A stretch of 64,000 nt of DNA from Capsicum annuum (lineage: Eukaryota > Streptophyta > Magnoliopsida > Solanales > Solanaceae), in contig NW_025826215.1 of NCBI RefSeq assembly GCF_002878395.1, positions 134,216 to 198,215 on the forward strand, in the 5' to 3' direction. Below are positions 1 to 11,510 of this stretch, piece after piece. The number at the start of each line of letters is the position of its first letter. Position 1 is the first letter of the stretch. The notes under the pieces were generated by a model. The model had not been told where the DNA came from, did not search any database, and worked only from the letters and a program-made list of their open reading frames with translations. Both the position numbers and the translations under genes were made by a program.

Positions 1-242
1 CCCAGTTGTACAACTGGTCAGTTAGTTAGTTGTAACAACTTACGGACTAAGAGAGTAATAGTTAGGAATCTTCTAGTGATTCTAGAAACCTTGTACAATT
101 CTATAAATAGCTCCTAAGTCTCTCAGAAGAAGTAATTAACTATTTTTTCTCTCAGTTCATATTAATGTAGTTCTCTGATTTCCTTCTCTTCCCTCATATA
201 TTCTACTTCAGCTATAAGATGATGTGAGTGTAAGTTTTGACA
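1..242 (+). repeat. Copia-1 5' LTR (right part only)
   Basis: Matches the 3' LTR from about 4742 to 4999, including a TATA-like CTATAAATAGC near 101 and the terminal TTTTGACA. The first roughly 75 bases of the LTR lie left of the window. A tRNA-Met-type primer-binding site follows directly. Confidence 0.85.
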
Positions 243-254
243 TGGTATCAAAGA
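243..254 (+). other. Primer-binding site of Copia-1
   Basis: TGGTATCAAAGA starts immediately after the LTR terminal CA. It matches the initiator-tRNA-Met complement (TGGTATCAGAGC) used by most plant LTR elements, with one clear substitution (A for G). Confidence 0.75.
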
Positions 255-462
255 ATCTACGTTATCATTGGTGCAAGCTTGTTGATATCCAGCTGAAGAA
301 GTGTTTAGATCTTTGAATTAATAGCTGAAGTATCAAGAGGTTAGATCTCTGTTTAAAGTATAATTTTTTTGAGTTACTTTTGCTAGTAATTGTGTTGATT
401 GCTTAGATTGTTAGAGTGCAGTTTAGACCATTGTGAAACTTAGCTGATTTTTGAAGATTGAA

Positions 463-865
463 ATGGCACCTAAGATAGTCTCTAGTGATCAATTGTACAC
501 AGGAGCTTTAGAAGTGTCTGGAGCTACTCTAATTCCAATCAAAGTCATTGGTTCAGAAAATTATGGAGTATGGAGTCGTTCAATGTGAATTGCATTGTTA
601 AGATGCAGGAAATTTGGCTTTGTAACTTGAGCATGCAGTAAGAACAATTACAGAGAAGAATTGCATGAGAAGTGGGAAACCGACAATGCAATTGTGCTCT
701 CTTGGTTGATGAGTTCTGTTAGTGCAGAGTTGTTAAGTGGAATTACGTATACAACAAGTGCATTCGAAGTATGGGAGGATTTAAAGGGGAGATAATATAA
801 GGTGAATCGTATGAAATTGTATCAGTTACATAGAAAAATCAATACTCTGTCACAAGGAATTGATT
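463..865 (+). pseudogene. Copia-1 gag, N-terminal part
   Basis: The reading frame begins MAPKIVSSDQLYTGALEVSG and continues with copia gag wording (SENYGVWSRSM, KWETDNAIVLSWLMSSV, ELLSGITY, AFEVWEDLKGR). This is the capsid region of plant copia elements that packages element RNA in the cytoplasm. Stops interrupt it after WSRSM, after FGFVT and after DLKGR. The frame ends abruptly after INTLSQGIDSV near 865. There the sequence switches to integrase read on the other strand, which is the left breakpoint of the internal inversion. The start ATG is the first one downstream of the primer-binding site in the gag frame. Confidence 0.8.
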
Positions 866-2470
866 CAGTGGCAACCAACTACCCTCAAATGCACCAAGGA
901 AGGGATCTTAAAGAATAACACCTCATAAGAACTTTTATTACTAATGGATGATGATGGTAACCTATTCATCAAATACACTACAGTTTGAACAAGTATTCTC
1001 CAGAGCCTGATAAGCATATGAGATTGGAATCTGATAGCTCTAGCAATGTTCAAAATCTGTCTTATGACTTTAGCAATGGCTCCAAACTAAGTCTTGATCA
1101 TTATCATAAAGCTCTTAAGATCCATGATAGTTTCATATTCAACTATAACAAATGAATCCAAGTGTATCTAATTAGGTCATCCACAATTTTTAGGAAGTAA
1201 AATTTCTTATCAAAAGTTAGAGTTTTATAAGGTACCTAAAGATTCATATGCACAATATCAAAACATGCAGTAGATTTAGTATCACTAATAGAAAATATCA
1301 ACCTAGTTTGTTTGGATAGTGGACGTACAGGATATTTATGGAATAAATCAACATCCTTATTATGATTTAAAAGATCTAAAGACTTTAATACTTAAACACA
1401 TAGATGTCTAAAGTCTTTTATGCCACAAGTTGATATCCTTCACATTGACTTTTGCAACCAAAATTCCTTGTTTTTTTTGCCCCTCTGATGAACTATTGCT
1501 TCCATATTCACTTCTGAGCATGTACAAACCTCCTTTTTCTCTACCAATACCCTTGGAAGACATAAAAGTCAAGGTATAATGATATAATGAAATATAGTTG
1601 TCTAGTGACCTTGGATACTGACCTTGGATACTGATAATAAGTTGATTTTGAAATCAGGTACACATAACACATCCTTCACCACTACATTCTAAAAATTATA
1701 GCTTCACTAGTGTGTGAAATATCAGCTCCAGCACCATTAGAAAGGTTCACTTTATCCATTCCTATCCTAACTACTTTACTTGTGGAAAGCATAGTCTTAT
1801 CTGCAGCTATGTAATGAGTAGCACCAGAATCTACTCTCCATTCTTGTGACTTAATATGAGATAGTAAACATGAAACTATACTAGATATATTTGCTTACTT
1901 CACATCTTGTGGATCCTTGTTCAAAAGCTCTATGATCTATTCATATTCACCATCAGCGAAACCTTGTCTATTAGCCAACACTGCATTATTGACTTCTTTG
2001 CTTTCTTTATGACTAGCTAAACCATGATGTCATGCATCAATAAAATTAGTATGGGAATTAAAGTGTCCTGCATATTGGTTTCCATGTACACTATTTCTTC
2101 CATATCCTTGATAACTATATCCTCTTGATCCTCCATTCTTATAGTTCTTCTATTTCTATTTTCAATTATTTGGATAGTATCAGCTAGTAGCAGTTTTCTC
2201 TATATGTCTATTAAAATAAAAATAATCATAAGTTTTTACTTTATATCCCTAAGGTCCATGATTTATGTCTGATCCTCTATTTACCTGCATTGAGATAGGA
2301 TCTATTTTCTCAGTAATAGCAACTGTACAAGTCAGGTGTTGAATCTCATACTCCATTATTATGGCATATGCGTAATTTAGTGTAGGTGTAACTCCTTTTT
2401 GTAGGATTTGTCTCCTATGAGTCGTTTAGCCCACTCAAAAATGGAATCAACCTTAACTCATGCGGGTGAT
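866..2470 (-). pseudogene. Copia-1 inverted block: gag C-term, protease, integrase
   Basis: Read on the minus strand from 2470 down to 866 this gives, in normal element order: gag (ELRLIPFLSGLNDS, then MEYEIQHLTCTVAITEKI), a gag zinc-finger region rich in Tyr/Asn/Gly, the protease active site VDSGATHYIAADKTM (about 1802-1834), the pre-integrase region (NVKDINLWHKRL), the integrase core start (FDIVHM), and the integrase end (VVYLMNRLPSSSISNKSSYE, VHLRVVGC) at 865-1053. Several stops and frameshifts are present. The block fits between the plus-strand gag end at 865 and the plus-strand FPKGDKFFERAKP at about 2497, so it is an in-place inversion rather than a second element. Confidence 0.85.
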
Positions 2471-4659
2471 ATGCATACTCCTTTTATTCTTCAGTATTTC
2501 CTAAAGGTGATAAATTTTTTGAGAGAGCTAAACCAGAGTGTTGATGGGATATTCAATTCATAGAAAGGCTATTTGTTAATGGATTTAGACACTAACAAGT
2601 TGTTTGTCAGCAGAGATGTTGCACTTCAAGAACATGTATTTTCATTTTCCAACAATTAGATCAAGGGTGATGCAGCTGACTTCTTACATCTATATGATGA
2701 TTATAATAGTGAAACAAACTCAGACATGCCTGAAGATCCTATGATCAGGTTTCCTACAAATGTAGAGGAATTGCCTCAAGATAGTTCAGAACCTGAACAC
2801 TTAACTGAAGTATCATCACATGAGAATCAAACACTGCTATACATATCACCACATAATTACAAAATTCACAACCTCCACCTAGAAGAACTCCACGAGTAAA
2901 TAATAAACCTATTTGGTTGAAAGACTATACTACAAAAGGAAGAAAGAAAGGCACCAATATTTTATTTCTAATTATATATCTTATGATAATACTTCATGAA
3001 AGAAAGGCACCAATATTTTATTTCTAATTATATATCTTATGATAATACTTCATGTACAAATCAATTTTATGTTAATAAATTTTCTGCTCTGGTGGAACCA
3101 TAGAGTTTTAGTGAAGCTGCTGGAGATGAAAGATAAAATCAAGTCATGGAGTTGGAAGCTCAAGCTCTTGTGGACAATAATACGTGGGATGTGGTAGACT
3201 TGTCACCAGTAAATAATATCAAGGGTTAAAAATGGGTATACAAAATCAAGTATAAGGAAAATGGAGATGTTGAAAGGTACAAGGCAAGACAAGTAGACAA
3301 GGGCTATAGTCAGCTGGAGGGGTTAGACCACCATGATGCTTTTTCACCTGTTGCCAAAGTGGTAACTGTCATATGTGTTATTTCTCTAGCAATGTCAAAG
3401 GGATGGTGTTTGTACTAGATGGATATGTATAATGCATTCTTGCAAGGTGACCTAGATGAAGAGGTATACATACAACTACATGAAGGTTTTCAATGAAAAG
3501 GACAACATAAAGGTTTGCAGGCTATTGAGACATTGTATGGACTTAAATAAGCCTCAAGAAAATGCAATATTAAGCTCACTTCATCCCTACTGAAAGATGA
3601 TTTTACTCAGATTACATATGACTACTCTTTATTCACCTTAAATAAAACAAGAGCAATGGTGATTATCCTGGTCTATATAGATGATTTGCTTATTACTACT
3701 GACAATGAGTCCATGATCACAAAATCTAACGAAGAATTGGACAAATAGTTCAAGCTCAAAGACTTGGGAGAGCTTAAATACTTCCTAAGTATTGAAATAC
3801 TGAGATCAAAGCAGGGTATTAATTTGAAACAAATGAAATACTTACTCGAGTTGATCTTAGAGACTAGTGTTGCAGGTGCAAAACTTGCACCTACACCATA
3901 GGAGTCCACATTAAACTGAATTTAGAAGAGGTTAATGTAGCTGCTGGAATAACCAATGATGTGGCTTTAAATGATGTATCTCTTTATTAGAGATTGGTTG
4001 GAAAACTCATGTATGCCATAATTACAAGACCTAACATTAGCTAAGTAGTTTTGAAGTTAAGTCAGTTTATGTAGATGCCTAAAAGATCTCACTTGGAGGC
4101 TGTACATAGAGTTGTCAGATTCTTAAAAAGGCTAGTATGACAAGATATTTGGTTGAAGTCTCAGGGTACTACAGATCTAACTCATTGGTGTGATTATGAT
4201 TGGGTTGCATGTCTTAACACTAGAAGGTCTATCAATAATTATGTGATATAATTTGGTAGTTCATTAGTATCATGGAAATCCAAGAAACAACATACAGTTT
4301 CTAGAAGTTCAATTGAAGCTGAGTATAGAAGTATGGCTTCAGTAGTGGCAAAATTGACTTGACTGGAAGGTTTATTCTAAGACCAAGGTGCCTTTATTCA
4401 CGAGCCTATCATAGTGTTGAGTGATAAGAATTCAACTATTCAATTGGTACATAATTCTATATTTTATTAAAAAACTAAGGACATAGAAATTGATTGTCAT
4501 TTTATTAGGGACAAGATCAAGGGTGGGTTGGTCAAGACTGTGTATATTCCTACACAGTATTAAGTGGAAGATATATTGACCAAGATCTTGAGTCACAAGA
4601 AATATTCTCATCTCCTTAGAAAGCTTGGTGTGCTTAACATTTTGAACCCTTTAGCTTAA
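2471..4659 (+). pseudogene. Copia-1 integrase end, reverse transcriptase, RNase H
   Basis: Plus-strand coding resumes with FPKGDKFFERAKP and LMDLDTNKLFVSRDVALQEH, the end of copia integrase. Reverse transcriptase follows: WVYKIKYKENGDVERYKAR near 3230, DAFSPVAKVVTV near 3340, and YIDDLLITTDN near 3676 (the YVDD-type catalytic pair is kept). RNase H follows (SRSSIEAEYRSMASVVAKLT near 4305). Frequent stops interrupt the frame, several at positions where copia proteins carry Gln, consistent with CAG or CAA changed to TAG or TAA. The product would have been the replicative polyprotein; it is not functional. Confidence 0.85.
2943..3054 (+). repeat. Perfect 56-bp tandem duplication inside Copia-1
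   Basis: Bases 2943-2998 and 2999-3054 are identical 56-base units beginning AAAGAAAGGCACC and ending ACTTCATG. The duplication lies in the linker between integrase and reverse transcriptase. Identity between the two copies, while the rest of the element is decayed, indicates a later event. Confidence 0.95.
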
Positions 4660-4666
4660 GGGGGAG

Positions 4667-4999
4667 TGTTGATATTATTATAACAAGTTAGACCAAGTGA
4701 AAGTAGTTAACAACTATTTCATTGCCTTAGTCACTTGCATTGCCTAGTTGGACAATTGGTAAGTTAGTTGGTTGCAACAACTTGCTAGCTAAGAGAGTGA
4801 TGGTTAGGAAGATTCTATATGATTCTATAAACCTTTTACAATTCTACAAATAGCTTCTAAGTCACTTAGAAGAAGAGATTAACTGTTTCTTCTCTCATTT
4901 CATATCAATAAAGTTCTCTGATTTTCTTCTCTTCCCTCATATGTTCTATTTCAGCTATGAGATGATGTGAGTGAGTATATCATAGTGTATGTTTTGACA
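4667..4999 (+). repeat. Copia-1 3' LTR
   Basis: Starts TGTTGATATTATTA just after the purine tract AAGGGGGAG (4658-4666) and ends GTTTTGACA at 4999. It contains the segment matched by the window's first 242 bases and a TATA-like ACAAATAGC near 4845. Length is about 333 bp. Bases 5000-5269 beyond it show no recognisable feature. Confidence 0.85.
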
Positions 5000-5278
5000 T
5001 GAACCATATCTGAATATCATTTTTTTCAAGAAGTATTTGAATAAGAAGCCTTTGATAATATCAAACATCAATATTTAGAATTTTTTCAGCTTATATCATT
5101 GTGTTCCGACTAGACAACTTTATGGTACCTCACATTAATTCAAGTCAGAGATAGATTCAAGATTTGAAATTATGGGTTCAGTATTTAGATTCTTAGCACT
5201 GAAACTAAGATCAATCTTATAGGATAGTACAGTTTTTGTTATACAGAAGACAAACATAATGACATTATTTTAAAATAA

Positions 5279-5516
5279 GGGAAAAGGGTAAAAAATACCC
5301 CTCTATTTTAAAAAATTAGCTAACTTTACCCTCAGTCATACTTTGGGGTCATATATACCCTGCTGTTATGAAAGTTTGTATTTGTACCCTTTTTTCTAAC
5401 GGAATAGCCCAAATCACTCTCAAATAACCCCTTTTAAAAAAGAAACCCATATCCGACCTGACCCACCAAAAGAAACCCAAACATTACACACACAATTCTC
5501 TCATCTATCTGACTTT
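5279..5516 (+). repeat. Left terminal inverted repeat of the Pack-MULE
   Basis: About 238 bases whose reverse complement matches 12148-12318 (for example ATATCCGACCTGACCCACC against the mirror of GGGTCGGGTCGGATAT) and continues into 5980-6020 (TCTCATCTATCTGACTT mirrors AGTTAGATAGATGAGA). Two places match the same arm because Copia-2 has split the right arm. Confidence 0.85.
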
Positions 5517-5544
5517 ATATTACACCCATTTTTGTCCATCTGGA

Positions 5545-5672
5545 GTCACATTGAATTGGCAAAAGCAGTTTTTTCATAGTGGCGGTGAATCTTAATTCAA
5601 AATTTGGTGTCACATTGAATTAGCAAAAGCAATTTGATCATAGTAGCAGTGGAGCTTAATTCAAAATTTGGT
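5545..5672 (+). repeat. 64-bp direct repeat, two copies, inside the Pack-MULE
   Basis: Units 5545-5608 and 5609-5672 both run from GTCACATTGAATTGGC (second copy GTCACATTGAATTAGC) to CTTAATTCAAAATTTGGT, with about 12 differences. Function is unknown; it lies between the left inverted repeat and the captured gene piece. Confidence 0.85.
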
Positions 5673-5883
5673 TCGTGAAGTAAATTAGGATAAACATAAA
5701 AGTGGACAAGACTTTACACAATGTCTTTTTCTTGATATTTCTTCAAAAATCATGTCAAACAAATGTTACAATTCATGTATATGTCTAGTCCAATCCTTGA
5801 AAGCAGAAAAATTACATCCCTAAAAGATTTTGCATATAAATGTTTCATGCTGGATTTTCAGTTCCATATAAAACTTTCGGCAA

Positions 5884-5973
5884 GGTCCTCTGGGTACTGG
5901 AAAAACCACTAGTATGTTGGCTCTTGCTCATGAGCTTTCGGGACAAAACTATAAGGAGGCTGTTTTGAAGCTA
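5884..5973 (+). pseudogene. Captured fragment of replication factor C small subunit (RFC2-like)
   Basis: The frame from 5884 reads GPLGTGKTTSMLALAHELSG followed by QNYKEAVLK. This is the Walker A (P-loop) segment of the eukaryotic clamp-loader small subunit; plant RFC2 has GPPGTGKT then a closely similar LALAHELLG and NYKEAVLE stretch. The nucleotide-binding GxxGTGKT residues are kept except Pro to Leu at the third position. Only about 30 codons are present. The match stops at 5973, where the right inverted repeat begins, and no start codon or other RFC domain is nearby, so it cannot make a clamp loader. In the donor gene the product loads PCNA onto DNA in the nucleus. The family assignment is from memory of RFC sequences. 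Confidence 0.72.
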
Positions 5974-6020
5974 TTTTTTGAAGTTAGATAGATGAGAGAA
6001 CACCGTATAGTGTGTAATGT

Positions 6021-6665
6021 TTATTGGGTTCAATTGGTATGAATGAAAAATGAAAAGTTACTTGGAAGTGACACAACTCTTCGAGTAAAAGACACACTAT
6101 TTCGGAAAAAAAGTATGACTGTTTGGATAGTTGTGGATGTTCGGAAAAGACACACTATTTCAAATGGACAGAGATGACTGTTCAGAAAGGATACACCTTT
6201 TCAGTGAACCAATGCCACCTTTCAGAAGGGGCACATAATGACTATATAAACCAGTATTTTTCCACAGGTGTAGTAGGGTTTTTTTTGCACTTGAAAAGAT
6301 TTCTTGTCTTCTAAAATACTCTGTGTGATCATCTAACTGTTGAGTGAGTTTGAAGAGAATCAGATCATTTGAGGTACCGCTACAGTTGGATTATTAAGCC
6401 ATTTTATCCTTGGAGGAAAATTCTGCAACCTCGGGTACTTGAGTGAAATTATTTTCTTAAGGACACTCCATGAATTCGGAGGACTTGGTTTTTTCTGCTT
6501 CATCTATTTTATTTTTTTTAAATACTGAAAATACACTTCTTTGAAAGGTCGTTTTTGATCTTGTGTTGAAGGTGTTGGAAACTTCATAAGTGCTTTTGAT
6601 TTATTCTTGAACTTGTGTTGAAGTTATTTTGCCAAAATACAGATTTTTGTGTACCCAAAAACAAC
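6021..6665 (+). repeat. Copia-2 5' LTR
   Basis: About 645 bp, highly similar to 11511-12147 (shared GGGTTCAATTGGT near the start, GACACAACTCTTCGA, and a TATA-like CTATATAAAC near 6243, which repeats near 11730). It ends in the AAACAAC common to both copies. The expected TG start is not evident (TTATTGGG here, TTTTTGGG in the other LTR), and the exact first base is uncertain by one or two because the target AATGTTT is repetitive. Confidence 0.85.
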
Positions 6666-6984
6666 AATCTTAAGGAAATAATTTAGAAAAAAAATTTTTT
6701 TTGCTTGTTTGGTGAAATTTTCTTTTCACTAAAGTTTTTTTTTTCATAATCTGTATTATTTGATTTCTGGAGATTAAAGCTTTAAGTTTTCTACTTCGTT
6801 TGAACTTAACAAGTGATTTAAAAAAAAATAAAATCTTCATGACAAGTTAGAGGTCATTCGATTGACGATTGGAAGTCATAAAAACTTCATCGTTAAACAA
6901 GAAATAAGGGGTGTTTAAAGTTGCTGCAACTTTATAAGTAGTATTTTAATATACTAAAATTTACTGTCCTGTTGTGACAGGAAT

Positions 6985-8022
6985 ATGTCTACTGATATTC
7001 AAGTGAATGATACTGCAATGACTAAAGCAACAACTAATGTTGCCACAACGATTCGTACGAGTGCTTCGCAGGCAATGGCACCAGCGGAGAAACCCTAAAA
7101 ATTCATGGATGTTGATTTCAAAAGATGGCAACAGAAGATGTTCTTCTACATTATAAATTTATGTCTTCAAAGATTCACATTTGAAGAAGCTCCAGAGGTG
7201 CCCGAGGAAACTTCGAACCAGGAGAAATTTATCGTTATGGAGGCGTGGAAACACTCTGATTTCCTACGCAGGAATTACATTCTAAATGGCCTCCAAGATA
7301 AACTATACAATGTATATAGTGAGTGGAATAAAGATGGAAAAAAGAGTTGTGGGGGTGCTAGAAATAAATACAAGACTGAGGATGCTAGAACCAAAAAGTT
7401 CTTCGTTGCAAGATTCCTTGAGTTTAAAATGATTGACAGCAAGTCTGTTGTATTTCAAGTCCAGAAATTGCAAGTTATCATCCATGATATCCTCGCGAAA
7501 GGTATGATTTTGATGAATACCTTTGTTAAACATATTAAAAAATTTTCTTAATGTTCACATGAACTTAATTGCAAGTATGATTGTGAACGAGGCATTTCAA
7601 GTTACGGCAATAATAGAGAAGTTACCACCTATGTGGAAGCACTTCAAGAAATACTTAAAACATAAGCAAAGGAGATGACAGTCGAAGATCTTATAGTAAG
7701 ACTGTGCATTGAAGAAGAAAATAAATCTGCAGAAAGAAGGTTGAAAGAAAATTCTGCAATAAGTAAAGCAAATATTGTAGAAGATGACCACAACAACCCC
7801 AAAAAGAGAAAGAAAGTTGGATATGAAAGGAATCAACCTAAGAAGAAATTCAAGGAAAAATACTTTAACTGTGGCAAGATTGGCCACAAGTCAATGGATT
7901 ATCGTGTCCTAAAGAAAGGTAAAAAGAATGACCAAGCAAATATGGCTGAATCCAAGAAAGAAACAGACGATCTGTGTGCCATGCTGTCTGAATGCAACTT
8001 GGTGGAAAATCCTCAAGAATGA
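6985..8022 (+). pseudogene. Copia-2 gag
   Basis: ATG at 6985 opens MSTDIQVNDTAMTKATTNV; after a stop at 7097-7099 the frame continues MDVDFKRWQQKMFFYIINL and AWKHSDFLRRNYILNGLQDK, typical Tnt1-type gag, to 7551. A frameshift leads into EMTVEDLIVRLCIEEENK and a zinc-knuckle region at about 7860-7905. The knuckle reads YFNCGKIGHKSMDYR; the first and last Cys of CX2CX4HX4C are replaced by Tyr, so zinc binding would be lost. Gag would form the cytoplasmic particle and bind element RNA. Confidence 0.85.
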
Positions 8023-8940
8023 TAGATGGATTCCGGTGCCACCCGCCACGTTTGTGCAAATAAGGAGTTGTTTGTTATTTTTTTCTCCAGCTCAAGGTAA
8101 AGAGAAGATATATATGGCCAACTCCGCAACTGTAAAAATTGAACAGGCAAAATGTTGACTTTGAACAATGTCTTGTATGTATCAGAGTTACAAAAGATCT
8201 TGATTTTTGTATCACTTCTTGACAAAAATGAATTCAAATGTGTGTTTATTTCCGGAAAAATTATACTTAGCAAAGGAGAAGTGTATGTAGAAAACGGCTA
8301 TCTCACTGAGACCCTATTCAAAATGAATGTAATGAATGTTGAAATCAATAAAAGTTTAGTTTCTTCTTACTTGCGTCAGTCTAATGATTTGTGGCATGAA
8401 CTATTAGGACATGTCAATTACAAAACTTTGCGAAAACTGATTAATTTAGAATTTTTGCCAAACTTTGAGTGCAATAAATCAAAATATCAAACGTGTGTGG
8501 AATTAAAGTATGCTAAGCATCCTTATAAGTCCGTTGAAAGGAATTCCAACCCATTAGACTTAATACACATTGACATTTGTGATATGAAGTCAATACCATC
8601 TCGTGGTGGAAAAAAGTATTTTATAACTTTTATTGATGATTGCACTAGATATTGTTATGTCTATTTGCTAAACAGTAAGAATGAAACAATACATATGTTT
8701 AGGCAATATAAAATAAAAGTTGAAAATCAGTTAGAGAAAAAGATCAATACTATAAGAAGTGATAGGGGCGGAGAATATAAATCTCCCTTCGCAAAAATAT
8801 GTGTAGAGAATGGAATTATCCATCAAACTACGACCCCGTATTCACCTCAATCTAATGGAATTATGAAAAGGAAAAGCCAAACCTTGAAGGAAATAATGAA
8901 TGCCTTACTTATAAGTTCAGTTTTATCACAAAACTTGTAG
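8023..8940 (+). pseudogene. Copia-2 protease and integrase
   Basis: Protease begins WMDSGATRHVC just after a stop at 8022, giving the aspartic protease DSG triad. A long frame from 8152 to 8937 then carries the pre-integrase zinc region (LWHELLGHVNYKTLRKL with two downstream Cys) and the integrase core: IHIDICD (first Asp), TIRSDRGGEY (second Asp) and SPQSNGIMKRKSQTLKE. At the third catalytic position copia integrases have Glu (GVAERKN); here the residue is Lys, so strand transfer would be lost even without the stop at 8938-8940. Confidence 0.88.
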
Positions 8941-9379
8941 GGGGGTAGCTATCCTTTCAGCTAACCAAATACTCAGTAGAGTGCCCCATAGTAAGAGACA
9001 ATTAATTTCATATGAAAAATGGAAAGAAAGGAAACGCAACTTGAAATACTTCAAAGTGTGGAGTGTCTAGCGAAGGTTCAAGTTCCTATGTCTAAAAGGG
9101 TAAATATAGGACCTAAGACGGTGGACTATGTGTTCATAGGATATGCTAAAAGTAGTAAAGCATTCGGATATCAATGAAAATACAATAATTGAATCAAATA
9201 ATGCTGAATTCTTTGAACATATTTATCCATATAAAACTAGACATGAACAGTCTAGTGGGGGATCTAAATGACCTCGGGATGAACCAAGTGAGGATGTACA
9301 TAATGACGAGAATCCAAGACATAGTACACGTTAAAGAACGTCAACTTTGTTTTGATCAAATTTTATAACATTTCTCTTA

Positions 9380-10930
9380 CAAAATGAACCTCAAACATTT
9401 AAAGAAGCGATGGCATCTTCAGACTTATATTTTTGGAAAGAGGCAGTCAATAGTGAGATTGATTCAATCTTAAGCAACTATATGTGGGAATTAGTTGATC
9501 TTTCTCCAGAAAATAAATCTTTAGGTTCTAAATGAATCTTCAAAAGAAAAATAAAAACGGATGATACTATTGACAAATACAAGGCAAGACTTGTAGTAAA
9601 AGGCTTCAAATAGAAACAAAGGCCTTGATTACTTTGATACATACCCGTTTATAATGAGAATAAATTCAATTTAGATGTTAATTGACTTGGAGTCGGTATA
9701 TGGTCTTGAAATCCATCAAATAGATGTGAAAACAGCATTCCTAAATGTAGAATGGGAGAAAGAAATTTACATGGAATAGCCTGAGGGTTTTGTGGTTTTA
9801 GGAAAAGAAAATAAGGTGTGTAAACTTGTTAAGTCACTTTATGGACTAAAACAAGAAACTAAACAATGATATGCGAAGTTTGATCAAACCATGTTAGCAA
9901 ACGGGTTCAAGATAAATGAATGTGATAAATGTGTTTACATTAAAGACACTCCAAATCACCAAGTCATTATTTGTTTGTATGTGGATGATATGTTGATCAT
10001 CAGTAGAGATATTTCTGACATAAATGCTACAAAATGAATGCTCGAGAACAAGTTTGATATGAAAGACCTTGGAGTTGAGTATGTGATCTTAGGGATAAGA
10101 ATCCAAAGAACTCAACAAGGATTGGCATAGTCACAGTCTCATTACATTGAAAAGGTACTTGACAAATTCAAATATTTGGAATTTGTTATTGCCAAGATTC
10201 CATTGGACGTGAACTTCGCACTTCAAAAGAATAAGGGTGAAAGTGACTCACAGTTGGAATACGTAAGAATGTTAGGATGTTTAATGTATATCATGAACTG
10301 TACACGACCAGACATTACATGTGCTATTAGTAAGTTAAGACGGTACACGAGTAATCCCAATAAAATTGATTAGATAGCAATGAAAAGAGTTTTGAGGTAT
10401 CTTAAATACATTTAGGACTATGCTTTGCATTATAATAAATATCCCATGGTACTTGAAGGATATAGTGATGCAAATTGGATCATCGGATCGAATGAAGTAA
10501 AATCCATAAGTGGATATGTATTTACTATAGTTGGAGGAGCAGTCTCTTGAAAATCATCCGAACAGACATGTATTGCTCGCTCCACGATGGAATCTGAGTT
10601 TATCACATTGGATAAAGCCGGTGAAGAAGAAAAATGACTTTGAAATTTCTTGAAAGATATTCCTTATTGGCCCAAACCAGTGGCACCCATATTTATACAC
10701 TGCGATAGCCAAGCTGTAATAGGTAGGGCAGGGAGCATGATGTACGATGGTAAATCTCTCACATAAGATAGAGACATAATACCGTTAGAGAACTTCTCTC
10801 TAGTGGAATTATCTCTGTTGACTATATGAAGTCAAAGGATAATGTGTCGGATCTACTTATAAAAAGCCTATCTAGAAAAGCAGTTGAGAGGACATCCAAA
10901 GGAATGGGTTTACGACCTAGGACAAGTCAG
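9380..10930 (+). pseudogene. Copia-2 reverse transcriptase and RNase H
   Basis: Broken frames spell reverse transcriptase: SNYMWELVDLSPENKSLGSK near 9475, DKYKARLVVKGFK near 9572, LYVDDMLII near 9976 (catalytic YVDD kept), then LEYVRMLGCLMYIMNCTRPD near 10255. RNase H follows ([11 protein letters not shown] near 10460, ARSTMESEFITLDKAG near 10576). At least a dozen stops or frameshifts occur. The linker 8941-9380 is badly decayed, and 10931-11500 is a 3' untranslated tail without reading frames. Confidence 0.85.
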
Positions 10931-11510
10931 AATGGCGGTAACTCTACCTAGAAGATGGGAGATCCCAAGAGGTAGGTTCAAGGAGATCAAACAAAGTTGT
11001 GTCTGACAGGTTCAACATTGTCAATATACCCAACCCATTCTCATGATGTAGACAATATTTAGTAAACAAGGATAAGACTTATGCTGTGAATTCTTTTAAT
11101 GATTATCTAAATTTGACAGAGTTGACCAAATTATTTCATCTATAGGATTGAATGTTTAGAAATCACCTATGTGAGGGTGAAGTGAAAGGATTCTAGGAGA
11201 ATATTAGTAAAAGCATATTCTCTAAGCTCTCATGAGACTGGGACGTGTTCATGGCTGAAACGAATAAAACTGTGAGAATCACAAATGGTAAAAGGTTGGT
11301 TGTGTGACATATGTTGTCTAGGTGTACATTAAAGCTCGATGGTTAAAAGATATCAAATCTACCGATTGACTGAGTTCATCCGATGCATGTTCACTACAGA
11401 ATGTTCTAAGGGAAATCCACTTATCCAGGTGCAATCAGTCTTTGCTTGATAATCATATACTTTTTCGTAAAGTTTCATAAAGAGTATTCATTCCCCATTC
11501 ATGTGGGGGA

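Larger units (their letters stand above)
1..4999 (+). mobile_element. Copia-1: degenerate Ty1/copia retrotransposon, 5' end cut by window edge
   Basis: The order seen is partial 5' LTR, primer-binding site, gag start, an inverted gag-protease-integrase block, integrase end, reverse transcriptase, RNase H, purine tract and 3' LTR. The two LTRs are clearly alike: the segment ending at 242 matches the one ending at 4999, both closing with GTTTTGACA. Coding parts carry many in-frame stops and frameshifts, so the element is dead. The orientation is plus overall, but about 1.6 kb in the middle reads only on the minus strand. The left flank lies outside the window, so the target duplication cannot be checked. 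Confidence 0.9.

Noticed and set aside
1601..1632. Short ACCTTGGATACTG tandem pair as a regulatory repeat
   Set aside because: A 13-15-bp duplication inside decayed pol; most likely replication slippage.
5884..5973. A functional RFC gene
   Set aside because: Only about 30 codons without start, other domains or splice context, enclosed by Mutator-like inverted repeats.
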